From positions 78,636,979 through 78,700,978 of the forward strand of contig NC_079501.1 in NCBI RefSeq assembly GCF_030052815.1: a DNA stretch of 64,000 nt, in the 5' to 3' direction. Position numbers and translations under genes: made by a program. Below the pieces are notes generated by a model, which was not told the DNA's origin, searched no databases, and worked only from the letters and a program-made list of their open reading frames with translations. This document shows positions 23,830-34,487 of this stretch, piece by piece (the stretch's first letter is position 1; each line of letters starts with the position of its first letter). This DNA comes from Hevea brasiliensis. Taxonomy: Eukaryota > Streptophyta > Magnoliopsida > Malpighiales > Euphorbiaceae.

Positions 23830-24225
23830 TTAGTTTTATCAAAGGTGCATTACCCAAAAAATTTTGATACACAAAATTCTTTAGTTTTTATCAAAGGTGC
23901 ATTATCTGAAAACTTTTTGATACTCAAATTTTATCTTTCCCATCAAATTCATTATCTAAAAAATTTCAGTACCCAAGATTGTCAGTTTTTATCAATTTTT
24001 AGCTACCCGAAAAATCTTTGTACCTATATTCGTCAGTCTCATCAATTCTATTTGTTGTCCAAAAAATTCTAATACTCAGAAAATTTATGCAATCTCATCA
24101 AATTTATCAATAATTCATTACCCATAATTTTTTTGATACTTAGAATCATGCAATTTCATACCAATCTCATCAAATCAATAAATAGCTTGTTACCCGAAAA
24201 TTTCTAATACATAAAAAATCCATAA
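23830..24225. repeat. Degenerate tandem array, about six units of 55-65 bp
   Basis: Recurring order: ATCAAA, ATTACCCAAAAAATTTTGATAC-like block, CAAAATT. Examples start near 23838, 23893, 23945, 24000, 24050, 24110 and 24185. The core ATTACCC/ATTATCT + AAAAAATTT + GATAC varies by several bases per copy. Confidence 0.6.
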
Positions 24226-24239
24226 AATTTTTAAAGAAT

Positions 24240-24360
24240 GCTTACCTTTTCGTTGTGCTTTCTCCTTTCTTTCCCATCCTTGTCTTTTCTTTTCCTTCTC
24301 TTTCCTTTCTTTTCTTTTCTTTTTTCTTTTTTTTTTCTTTTCTTTTCTTCCTTTTCTTAT
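24240..24360. repeat. Polypyrimidine low-complexity tract
   Basis: Almost only C and T on the plus strand. The K/R/E-rich minus-strand ORF and F/L-rich plus-strand ORF across it are artefacts. Confidence 0.85.
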
Positions 24361-24365
24361 CCCTT

Positions 24366-25032
24366 GTTGGGTCGCCACTCCTTGGCTAGCATTCTTGCTT
24401 CCTTTCTCTTGATGTTTGGCAATGGTGGTTCCTTGAGTGTTCTTTTGCAGCCAACGTTGGATAATTGAGATGGGTTTTGTGAGATTTTGATTTGAATGAG
24501 AGTTGGGTGAGAAAATTGGGGATTTTTGTGTGGCAATTGAGAGAAAATTGTGAGATTGTGAGAGTGAGAGAGGGAGATCAATTGAAGGAGTGTGAAAGAT
24601 GGTGTGAGATTGAGAGGGAGAGAGAGAGGCTGATTGGGAGAGTGAGAAAGTGTGTGTGGGGTGTTTTGGTGATTTGGGTCTGTGTGTGGTTTGGGCTTAA
24701 ATGGGATAGAGAATTAATGGACCTATTATGGCTGAGAGAAATTTGAGACTAATCCTTTAGACTTCAGTTAAAAGAGTTGATATTGGCTTCATTTTATTTG
24801 AGAGAGTTAATGAGTCCAATATATTTGGTTAGTGAGATTGTGAGTTGGGTTCATTATATTTGGAGAGCTAATGGGCTTGTAAGAATGAGAGCTAAGAGAT
24901 TAAGCCCATTTCACGAAAAAGCTAATGGTCTATTATGTTTCAGTAAGAATATTGTGAGATTGGGTTTATTATTTATGGGTTAAAGAGTTGATGGGTCCAT
25001 TGCGATTGGTTGAGTGAAAATGTGATATTAGG
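24366..25032 (+). repeat. Tat-like LTR, part before the 5.7-kb insertion
   Basis: Matches 53140-53805 closely, including CTTCCTTTCTCTTG, GGCAATGGTGGTTCCTTGAG and a GA-rich block. It runs to GTGATATTAGG, where the element at 25033 is inserted. The insertion duplicated TTAGG (25028-25032). Confidence 0.85.
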
Positions 25033-25446
25033 TGTCGCAAGGGATTTTGCGGTCGCCTGGACGATCACTCACCGAAGTGGGAAAGAGTGAGGAGTCGCCA
25101 CCTTAGTTTTGAGGGAAACTAAAGAAAACCATTTGGGAAGATAAATTAAAAATGAAACCACTTCAAAACAGAGATTCTAGGTTCGGGGTCCGTAAACGGG
25201 TGGGGAAGGTGTTAGGCACCCCACCTCGTCCCTTAATAAGGGTAAGTAGATTTAATTTTTACGTTCTTTATAAATTAGTTAGGAGGGCTTGAACGGCAAT
25301 GTTAATCCTCTCGGTGAAAGGAATATTCGATTTTTCACTAAATTCGGATCACCCAGATACATAAGTAAATGAGACAACCTTAGTGAATTGACGTCGCGAA
25401 TTGTTTTTGGTATTGGGATTATTTTGCGTACGGGTTAAGATTTGGT

Positions 25447-25725
25447 GTGAGAATCGGATAAGAACCCTCCTCCGATCTCTATTTAATGGTTATTTATTAA
25501 AACTTTGAGTGGAGACCGGATAAGAACCCTCCTCCAATCTCCTTTAAATATTTATTAATGTTTTGAGTGGAGACCGGATAAGAACTCTCCTCCGATCTCT
25601 ATTTAACGGTTATTTATTAAAACTTTGAGTGGAGACCGGATAAGAACCCTCCTCCGATCTCCTTTAAATATTTATTAATGTTTTGAGTTGAGACCGGATA
25701 AGAACTCTCTTCCGATCTCTTTTAG
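25447..25725 (+). repeat. Tandem array, five units of about 59 bp
   Basis: The unit is GAGACCGGATAAGAACCCTC, then CTCCGATCTC, then an AT-rich spacer. The spacer alternates between TTTAAATATTTATTAATG and ATTTAATGGTTATTTATT types, giving a dimeric higher-order period near 118 bp. Confidence 0.85.
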
Positions 25726-28112
25726 ATTAACAGGAGCCTGAAAGGGACTTTTCCGATCTCCCGGATTTTAATTTCAGCTACATGACATAAGAGCCTAAAG
25801 CTAAGGATTCTGGCATTCAAAGATGCTGGGGATAAGGCTTCTCGATACCTTTTGGCTAGATGGGGAAAACTAGACTTGATTTACCGACCTTCCATGTATT
25901 CATTTTACCAATATCTATTAATGACCGATCTATTCTGTTTCGTTTATTTTGGTTTTATTCCACTTTATGACATCTTTGTCGAATTGCTGTTTACGTCAGC
26001 CTAATAGTTTGGCTACCTTCCTGACGTGTTATTCAGGTTCTCTCTTTTAAAAGAGACCCTTAAGTTGCAGTTACCTACGTCTTACCTGACCATTTACACG
26101 CTACTAGGAACCAGAAAAACTTGCATTCAGAAATAACGAAGGTTAATAAAATGATGGACTAATTACTAAAGAGATAACTCGAGAGTAACATTCTTTTGGG
26201 TCCTTTTGCACAAAATGAACTTGGAGAAAATCACATACGTAAGAAGAACAAAGAAAGTGCGAAAAGTAAAACAGCAATATGAGCTCTTACCTGTGAGGAG
26301 CCAAATCTATTGAAATAGCTACTGGTGGCAAATAGAGATAAGACAGTTGGACCTGATTAGCACGAGAGCCGATGTTCACCGTGAACTAGAGGGTGCTTAG
26401 CTAAAATGCCATCGAGCAAAGATAAAACCGAGTGGGATGAAGTTTAGCTTAGACAGTGGGAATGAAAACAGAGATGATAAAGGGCTGAAAGTGAGGGTGT
26501 GACCAGATAATGAACAAACTGGAAATGTAGAGTTCCAGTATTCAGAATCCTTTTCAAGAAACACTTCAGAAAACTAGTTTCAAAATTCTTTACAATCAAC
26601 ACTTCAAAGTAGCTGAATATCAAACCGAATGAAGTTTTCGAGTTCTTTCGCTATAATAATGCCTCTTTTTTGCTCGTCCGTCCGCTCTTTACGCTTTTTT
26701 TCATGCAGTATTTATAGGAATCGCGCCTCGTGAAGGGTCGGATTTATTTTGAGGAGATGGAGGGTCAAGATTTGAAGGACATGATCGGATGTCCAGAATT
26801 AAAGAGAATCAAAATGAATGGTCGAGATCCTCTTCGTAACGTTTGTCCTTTTCTTCTTTCAACTGACGGTCCCGATCTTCTTGTCCGAACGATCTAAGGG
26901 CTAAGAGCGAAAGACGCCGGTATTGTCGTCTTCTCTTGATCCAAGGGTTCCGGTTTGTCCTTACAAGTGGGATCAACGGTGGAGATTGGGATGTACAGAT
27001 CGTCATGACATACCCGCACTGTCAAGATTATGGCGATTCTTAGGCGTGCGGTAGAGATCTCGCCTGCAACGCTTTAACTACCTCTTCCGATTCTCGACGA
27101 CGGTTATTTGGGATTTGTCTTATTCTTTTGCCTTCCGATCCTCCTCTTTCCGATCTCTTTCACATGTTCTTTCCGATCTTTCATGCCGTGTCCCATCTTC
27201 CGATCTTTTATTCCGATCTTTCCCTTCCTTAGGTCCGTTCGTCAAAGCATTAATTGCCCTCGATTCCCGGCGTTAAGCCGCTTTCTCGCCAAAGAATAAA
27301 TGCTCATTTTCCCTAAATATACCCCTGTCGACAGAGACAATTCCTTCATCCGATTTTCCTCTCTTCCTTTCTTACTTTCCTGTTCTAGCCGCCCGTGGAA
27401 GTTCCGCCATGATTGTGGTTTTGATCCCTTTCCGATGAGCTTCTTTAACCACCGGCTGAAAATTTACGATCCGGTGATCGCATAACCCTAATCGACGATG
27501 GTGAGAGAACCGGATTTGACCGACCAGTATTGCGGACCTCGGTTGTACCGATCTCGAGTCGCTCAATCGAGTTCATTCGCTTCTCATCACATTGAGTGTT
27601 CCGACAGCGGTTTCCTCCCACATTGGGTGTTCCGACAGCGGATGAAGCATCCGGTCGGCAATATCCTTGGGATCAGTTATAAACTGATCCTTAGATCAGC
27701 CTTTTGATATAATCAGATCTCCAATGTATTCCGATCCTTAGAGATCGCCCAGATGATGTAATCCGTTAATGTAATCAGATCTCTAGAGATCGCCCAAATG
27801 ATGTAGTTAGACCTTTATTGTAATCCGATCCCTAGAGATCGCCCTAATGATGTAATCCGATCTTTTGGAAATAAAAGTCTTGTTTCTCCAATTATTATCT
27901 TATTGATTATTTTCCGATCTCTGATATATTTGTCCGATCTGGTTCCTAACAAAACGACTCTTAACTGATCCTTCATTCAAAATATTCAACTTATTATGTC
28001 GATCTCCAGTTAACCGATCTCGGAATGTTCGAGAGACGTGTCAGAACAGCTGGCGAATCCCGTTAACCGATGCACTGCATGGAACCTCGTGAGCATTAAA
28101 TGCTCGGACTAG
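25726..28112 (+). other. Non-coding upstream half of the 5.7-kb element
   Basis: No supportable ORF. Rich in CCGATCT and close variants on the plus strand. A four-fold ATGATGTA(AT)CCG / AGAGATCGCCC repeat occurs at about 27730-27860. Confidence 0.6.
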
Positions 28113-28120
28113 TATAAATA
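28113..28120 (+). promoter_or_regulatory. TATA box of the element's ORF
   Basis: TATAAATA lies about 165 bp upstream of the ATG at 28278. The following stretch from about 28145 is leader-like and CT-rich (CTCTCTCATTCC), as expected for a Pol II transcript starting some 30 bp downstream. Confidence 0.6.
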
Positions 28121-28277
28121 GGGATGGGGGGGGTTAGCCATTTGCTCTCTCATTCCATTTTCAGTCTCTTGCTCACAACTTCGAAGTTCTCTCATTTTTC
28201 CCAAGTTCTTCCGACGATCAGACTCCGGAAAGGGCTTTGATCTTCTTTTTAGTTTAAGTTCTTTATTTCCTTTGAAA

Positions 28278-30145
28278 ATGAGCGGTGTCGAAGGTCAGAG
28301 AGCAGCGAGCCCTCCTTCCATTCAGTTCTCATGGTCGTCCGATGAAGAAGAGGTAGTCGGGCCAAGCACGCAACCTGAACCCCCTAGGGTCTCCGTTCCA
28401 GCTCGGGGGCGGATCATACCATCAAGGCGTGCACCTGTTTCAGGGAGGGAGACTCTCCCTATAGACGAGCTACCGTCGGTTCTTCGAGAATCCGATCTGC
28501 AATCGTTTAGCCAAGAATACAACATTCGGCCTGATTCGTACGAGCTAATCAAGTGCCACGGCGATCTTCGTGTCGATCACTCCTTTGAAGAGAATGACAT
28601 GGTTATGGTGTACGAGGAACAGTTAAAGGCCGGTCTTCGGTTCCCTCTAGATGACTTCTATAAGGAGGTCCTAAAACTTCACCGAGCGTGCATTGCTCAA
28701 ATTCACCCTAACTCGTGGCGGATCTTGGTAGCCTTCCGAGGTCTATGCCGAGCTAAGGGAATCAGACCTACGGCTAAGGTGTTCGCCGAACTGCACAGAC
28801 TAACTCGCCGAAAGGATGACGAACATCGGTTCTTTCAGCGAAGCCTCATTATGCGGGCTCTTTTCCGATCTGCCCTCATCCCTTAAGAATTGGAAGAACC
28901 GTTTCTTCATTCTGAGGAGCAAAGATCCGAGCTGCTTTGAGGACTTCCCCCGTAGCTGGTGGTACCAGGGGCCTTTGCTTCCGAAGCATATTACCCTGAA
29001 CCAGGAGGAAAGCTTAATAGTGATGGATCTGAAGAGTCAGGCCGCCACTCAAAAGTATTCTTGTTTGGATGCGGTGACTGCCGAGCTGCACCATTGGACT
29101 ATTCAACTGCTCACCGGCCAAGACCGCGAACTTTCGCTCTCTGACCTCGGCATTGGTATTTTCTATATCTCAGCTCTCAGGACCTTAGCGATCTCACTGA
29201 CCTTTTCTTTGTGCAGGTATGGCGGGTGTGAGGGTTCTAGGAAGCGGAAGAAGGACAAAGAGATCTTCCGGAAAATAAAGGAGATGAAACGTTCGGAAAT
29301 GCTTCGAACACCTGGTCATGAATCTGGGGAAGTACAAGGGGACCCGCCTCAACCTTCGAATCTGCCGACCGCTGAAGCTGTCCGATCTCCTCCTAGATTG
29401 GAAGAGCAGCCTCCGGCTCTTCCAGTTGTTCCAAGCACGGAAAGGGGTCCTTCTCAATCTTCTGGGAGGACCTCTTCTCGTGGCGCTCAAAAGCTAATCG
29501 AGTCCCTGAAGAATAACCGGACTGTTCGGGAGAACCCCGGTTTTGCCCAAGTCTTGGGGTCTTCCATCTTCCTTCGAGAGGATCGGGACAGGCTATCCTC
29601 GAACAGCCTTAATGATATCTTGACTCAATCCATGAGCCTGAACGTGGAGTGCCTGGTGAATCAGACCATGGTTTGGGAAAAGGTTCAGCGTCTGGGTAAG
29701 GAGATCGGGAAGAAAAATCAGGAAGTGGCTTCCCTCCGATCCCAACTCTCATCCGCCGGGATTATATATCTCAAGTTGAGGGACGCGGCAAGTACTATGA
29801 AGACAAGTCGCCGAGCAGTCTCATGTTCTCGCCGAAAGGGATCGGGCTCTCGGAGAAGTCCAGCGCTTGTGCCAACGAAGGCGCCAGTCGCTCAACTCAT
29901 CGAGGAACTCAAGGAGAAAGACGAGGAGCTTAAGGAGAAAGATGAAGAGATGGTGACGGAATAGCCGAGCCTATGTGAATGCTCACAAGGATCTCTTGGC
30001 GAACTCGAGCGTTACCCGTAAGAAGACTTCTCTTCGATGGCGACACAGCTCTGAGGCGGCGATGAGGACAGTGAGGAGGAAGCGAGGTGAGAGAGAGAGT
30101 GAGCAAAATGTAAATCAGGCTGGGGGTGACCCTCCAGCTGAATAG
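28278..30145 (+). pseudogene. Gypsy-type 'putative transposase' domain gene, frameshifted
   Basis: The frame starts at ATG 28278 (MSGVEGQRA); the slightly earlier codon in frame is a TTG. It gives about 200 residues with an acidic/proline-rich head and the block MVMVYEEQLKAGLRFPLDDF, IAQIHPNSWRILVAF, LTRRKDDEHRFF. Homology then continues in another frame from about 28846 (CGLFSDLPSSLKNWKNRFF) to 29964, and in a third from 29966 (RAYVNAHKDLLANS) to TAG 30143-30145. At least two frameshifts are thus needed. The N-terminal block resembles the plant domain annotated 'Transposase (putative) gypsy type'. The rest is charged, Ser-rich and coiled-coil-like (EELKEKDEELKEKDEE near 29905). A spliced intron around 29120-29217 (TTTCTTTGTGCAG acceptor at 29205-29217) is possible. 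The biochemical function of this family is not known to me. Confidence 0.7.
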
Positions 30146-30740
30146 CTTGTACAAAAAATGAAATGAAATGGAATGTCTCTTTTGTTCAATGAATGGATGT
30201 GATTGGAAAATCTCTGAATTGCCTAAGTATTTGATTGTATGAGCATAGCGAAACAAGAACTAAATGCAATTATTAATCTAAGTATAAGAGATCGGAAAGC
30301 ACAATAAGCATGAGATCGGTGGGGAAGAAATGCTAAATGGGACTTAATTAAAATTGAAAATTTAACTTGAACACTTAAGATCGGAATCCTCATTAAACCG
30401 AACCAAAACCTTAGCTCTTAATCTTTCGAAAAGGAGATCGGCAATAAAACTGGTAAGAAAAGATCTAGTGCCAGTTCATTTCGTTTATTAGGAATATACT
30501 TGACGGGTCCTGAGTTTCGACAATGGGTTTGAGAGATCGGTGAGCGATAGACTGGTAAAGCTTTGACTGATGCGAGAACTTAACAATTTGATTTAATTCT
30601 TTGCGGGGAGAGATCGGAATTGTGACAGCCTATCAAAGAGGGATCGGAAATGTGATTAGCTGTCCAAAGGAGACTTAGTACCGGGGATCGGTTTCAAAGT
30701 TTTATTGATTTTGGGGATCGGCCAAAATATGGTGTCGACA
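30146..30740 (+). other. 3' non-coding end of the 5.7-kb element
   Basis: No ORF. Contains at least six AGATCGG and several GGGATCGG motifs, the reverse complement of the motif in the left half. Ends at TGTCGACA. Confidence 0.6.
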
Positions 30741-32395
30741 TTAGGTCCATTTGGATCAGAGAAAAATAATTGTGAGTCGACCTCTAAAATTAAAATATCA
30801 CATTATTTTAATTTTCAAGGTCTTTGAGTTGAGAGAAAATTTGATCCATGGGTTGTGAGATAAAAAAAAATGATGTGTGTATATAGGATAAAAAATAAGA
30901 AAACTCAAATAAAGAGCTGAGAGAAAAATGTGAGCTTAATTTTATGAAAAATTCAAAACTAATTTTATTAAATAAATTTTGGCTAGTACATCGTTAGTTA
31001 ATTTTTTATTTAATAAAATTAAAATGTTTTCCTATTTAATTTTGATGGGTAAAACTTTGGATCTATCATTATTGCCAATTTTTATTCAATAGATTAAATC
31101 CTTCAAGAATTTCTCTATGGAAGCAAGTTGACAAGAGCTACACAAAAGTTACAGAATTTCAAGTCCAGTCCAAGTCAGACAGTCGAGTGACCACTAAGAT
31201 GATATTTAAGGTTTTCTCTACATGTGTACAGCTTATATTCTCAAGCTATACATATGGGGACATTTATGTACACTATAAATTAATTTTAATGTTTTTGGGT
31301 CTCAGTTAATTAATGGGTCTGAGGTATTAAATTAAATTGGCTATTTATTGTGGCATGCCCATAGCTTAAGCTGACAGAAGACCAATGGTCAGTGTCTATT
31401 AATTATTTAGAGTTAGACCAATTAAATGATTACCTGTACAAATGGGTGTTATTTATTAGCATTTATAGATGTCTAATGTCTCAAAAATATCGATTGGAGA
31501 TAATGGGTAGATAATGGATGAAGTGGGCATAAAAAATGGTGTAGTGGTGTAGTGGTATTAGTGTGTGGTTATGGGTGATTATGGATGGTTATAAACAGTG
31601 ACAAATGGGAAGAAAAATGAGTAAGCAGTGGGTGGTTTCTTCAAGGCAAGACATGGTCACCAAGTAGCTTTCCCTATAAATAGATGTGCAAGCTTCATTT
31701 CACGCACATCAATAGCCAATCAATTAATCAACACTTAACAAATACAATATCTTAGCTAAAATTTCTCTTAGTTCAGCCTTTTCCTTTTACAACTCAACAA
31801 CTTTCCTTATTTTTTGGTCTAATATCAGTTTTAATTTAGCCTTTTTATTTTCAATTCAAGCAATTGATTTCCATTTCTTCTATAAACATTTCCATTTTTA
31901 TAATCAATCTTTTCAGTTTTTAGTGCAATTTATAATTTTCTACTCATATTCCAGTTCCTGCAAATTAGCTCTTTAATTTTTCAGCAAGCCAAATTTATAA
32001 TTTTTTGTAATTTTTTAAATTTTCAAGCAAATCAGTCTCTCAATTTCTGAAAGCTCTCATTTACACTTTTTGTACATATTTACATTTTCTTAGCAAGTAA
32101 TTTACTTTTTCAATCAAACGTAAATTTTACACTTTCTGTATAGATTTTCTTTTTGAAGCAATCAGTCATGAACAATCTTTACTTTTCAAGCACAACATTT
32201 GCTCTTTCATGCACAAGCAATCTTTTAATTTCTCAATAGTCAATTCCAATTCTCAAATTATTCAAGTTGATCAAGTAGATATCTTGACGAAGTGCATCCT
32301 AATAGAGTTAAGCAACCCAAGGGATCATACACATTTAGAAGTCAGACTGGAACAAATACATTTACAAATGGGATCATACACATCTCTGGCACGCC
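30741..32395 (+). repeat. Tat-like LTR, part after the insertion, to the PBS
   Basis: Continues the LTR colinear with 53801-54788 (TTAGGTCCATTTGGAT, the ACAGTCGAGTGACCACTAA block near 31178, and AATGGTGTAGTGGTGTAGTG near 31534). The right end reaches CATCTCTGGCACGCC at 32381-32395. GGCACGCC is the start of the primer-binding region known from Tat-type elements, so the LTR should end at about 32387. A solo LTR follows directly. Confidence 0.7.
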
Positions 32396-34254
32396 TGTAA
32401 TGACCCGGGCTAGGGGCCGTTATCAGCACTAGAGATTGAGTCAGTTTAAGGTTATCGGAACTAGTAGTAAGCCTAAAACCTGTGAACATATCTTTAATGT
32501 CTGTACTACTAACACTCAAATATGTAATCAAATTATTACACTTTAGTCTTTTTATCCATACATTAACATCTTTAATATAAAAGTGGTTCATAATTTGAAC
32601 CTTAACATATATAGAAAATCACTAAAGCGTAATTGTTTATCATAAACACTCCCAAAAGAGTTAGCATAAACATAAACATCATCCCTCATGCTTAAAATAT
32701 TACATAACTCCAATTTTCTATCATTACCATCATAATACTATCCATTCACATTTTACATATCCATCTACCCATGCACCATACATAGAGAAAAGTGCTAAAA
32801 CTATCTCTGATGATGTCTCTTTAAAGAACTCTTCTAGTCCATACATCTAGGGATGATCATAAATTAAATTTAATAGTTTGCACTTATTAAGGTTAGAATT
32901 ACTCATCTTTTGTAGCCTATCAACCTCCTATCTTAAATGGTAGCTATCTTCGGATCCTTAGCCTTCCGAGTCCCTCAACCCTAATCATATAAAATCAGAC
33001 ATTTTATTCTAGGCCCTTAAGAACCATGAAATTAGGTTTTGCAATCTTGCAATCGAAGGAGAAAGTGAGCAAAACCAAGTTCATCTGCCATAGTGTTGAG
33101 CTTAAGTTGTTAAACCTTGGAACATCGGGTGCCCATTTTGGGCAGTAGCCACTACGGCTTGCAAAGTCTTAAACTTTAGCTATCGAACCTAGAAAATTTC
33201 CAAATTTTTTGAGAAATTGCATGTTTCAACTACCAAAGATGCCAAACCTATGGTCTTCGATAGCCGAACCTGGAAATTTCTAGAATTCTCAAGTTGAAAA
33301 CTTGTAAAATCCTTCTCCCATCAACACCCAAACTCACTCCAAAGTTTGAAAACTCAAACCAAACACATATACACATCTCTAGGGCCTAAAACAACTTGAA
33401 ATCATATTTCATACTCACATACCTTAATTAAAAACTCAAATCCTAGATTTTCACCAAACCCAACATAGCATATTTATGGATTTCTTCAAATCCATCAAGG
33501 AGAACTATGGTTAAGGCCCATAACACTTAAACATAACTAACCTAATAATAAAACATGCAATTTCAACATAAATCACAAAACCCTAACCCTAACATGTATA
33601 AACTTACCAAAACTCATCTTCAAAACAACTTTACATGAAATTAAAGTTATAGAAACCTAATCCCTCATCAACTTTCTTAGATCTACCTATTAGATAAAAA
33701 AAAAAAGAATGTTACCTCTTTTTTTAGAGTTTGGAGGTGAAAAAATCAAAGTCCCAAAGGTTGAATCTACTCTCCCAAACTTCTAAATATAAGAATCCAC
33801 CTCTAGATCTTGAAAAACCTAAGGAAATCTCTTCAAAGAGCTTTTTATATGCTCTAGCAGTTGCAAGAGAGAGAAGAAGAGAAAACCTAAGTGTTTTGGT
33901 CTAAAACACGGGCCTTAATCCTTTTTACACCCTTCATAGTAAAGGGACTTTCAACCATCGAAGTCAATTCTATCCAAATAGGCATTTGAACCATAAAAAG
34001 ACTTCGATTGCCTAAAGTCTATCCTTTGGTTTCCGAAGTTCCTTCTGTCCAAAACAAATGCTCAAAACTTTTAGGAAATAAAACCTTTAAAACATTTTCA
34101 TTTTTTAAAGCATTTTTAAGATCTTAACCACACACATATATAAACATATACACATACACTTCTACCCCATTCCCTTATCCGTGGAACCTTCAAATTCACC
34201 AGAATATTTCATCTACAATAAAAATTCTGATGTCAGGAAATGGTGAGTATTACA
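32396..34254 (-). mobile_element. Solo LTR of another element, minus strand, at the Tat PBS
   Basis: 1859 bp from TGTAATGACCCGG to GAGTATTACA, flanked by ACGCC (32391-32395) and AAGCC (34255-34259), a 5-bp TSD with one mismatch. On the minus strand it begins TGTAATACTCACCATTTCC, a common plant LTR start. No ORF, PBS or second LTR. The host sequence joins across it (GGCACGCC | GGCAATCTAACTC). Confidence 0.75.
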
Positions 34255-34487
34255 AAGCCGGCAATCTAACTCTCACGTGCAAAAAATGTCATATCCACTT
34301 TTGACACATGTAAATTGAGTAGAATAAATTTCACGCGGAAATGGATTGAAATGTCAATAATAATAATAATTTCTTTTTTAAATAAATAATTAATGATGCT
34401 GTGAACTCTCCCATGAATATGAATCTATATGACATCTGATGAAGCATTGTTGCCTCTTTGCTGTTTAAACCAATAAATAGCACCAAG
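34255..34487 (+). other. Leader fragment of the Tat-like element and unassigned flank
   Basis: GGCAATCTAACTCTCACGTG, then ATGTAAATTGAGTAGAATAA and ATTTCACGCGGAAATGG repeat the leader at 19303-19340. So leader follows LTR again here, as in tandem LTR-internal-LTR arrays. Similarity ends near 34345. The remaining 140 bp up to CCAAG (34483-34487) is unassigned. Confidence 0.6.

Larger units (their letters stand above)
19303..24365 (+). mobile_element. Tat-like Ty3/gypsy element: leader, gag, integrase scrap, 3' non-coding part
   Basis: The leader starts mid-way (GTGTAAATTGAG..ATTTCACGC at 19305-19334, also seen at 34306-34341). A CGCCTAGTGGGAC motif follows at about 19350, characteristic of the 5' region of Tat-type plant elements as I recall them. 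Then come decayed gag (20001-21470), a scrap resembling the end of integrase (21676-21830) and non-coding DNA up to the LTR (from about 24366). Protease, RT and RNase H are absent, so this is a deletion derivative. The 21830-23830 stretch has no supportable gene. Confidence 0.65.
25033..30740 (+). mobile_element. 5708-bp element, probably a solo long LTR or LARD-like unit
   Basis: It begins TGTCGCAAGGGATTTTGCGG and ends GGTGTCGACA, with TTAGG on both sides (25028-25032 and 30741-30745). The uninterrupted target survives in the second LTR copy at 53801-53805, which fixes both ends. TG...CA ends with a 5-bp TSD are the mark of LTR-retrotransposon integration. No second LTR is visible: the last 700 bp do not repeat the first 700 bp, and there is no PBS, PPT or RT. 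The simplest reading is one very long solo LTR that carries its own ORF; a LARD-like or other unusual unit is possible. It is less AT-rich than its surroundings. Confidence 0.8.

Noticed and set aside
24190..24468. Lys/Arg/Glu-rich and Phe/Leu-rich ORFs on opposite strands
   Set aside because: Both are produced by a polypyrimidine tract.
25705..25717. CTCTTCCGATCT resembles the end of a common sequencing adapter
   Set aside because: The motif core CCGATCT recurs in many different contexts and orientations over 5 kb inside an element with a confirmed TSD, so it is native sequence rather than adapter carry-over.
25447..25725. Regular repeat array that might suggest CRISPR
   Set aside because: The spacers are themselves repeated in two alternating types, and the context is a plant retroelement.
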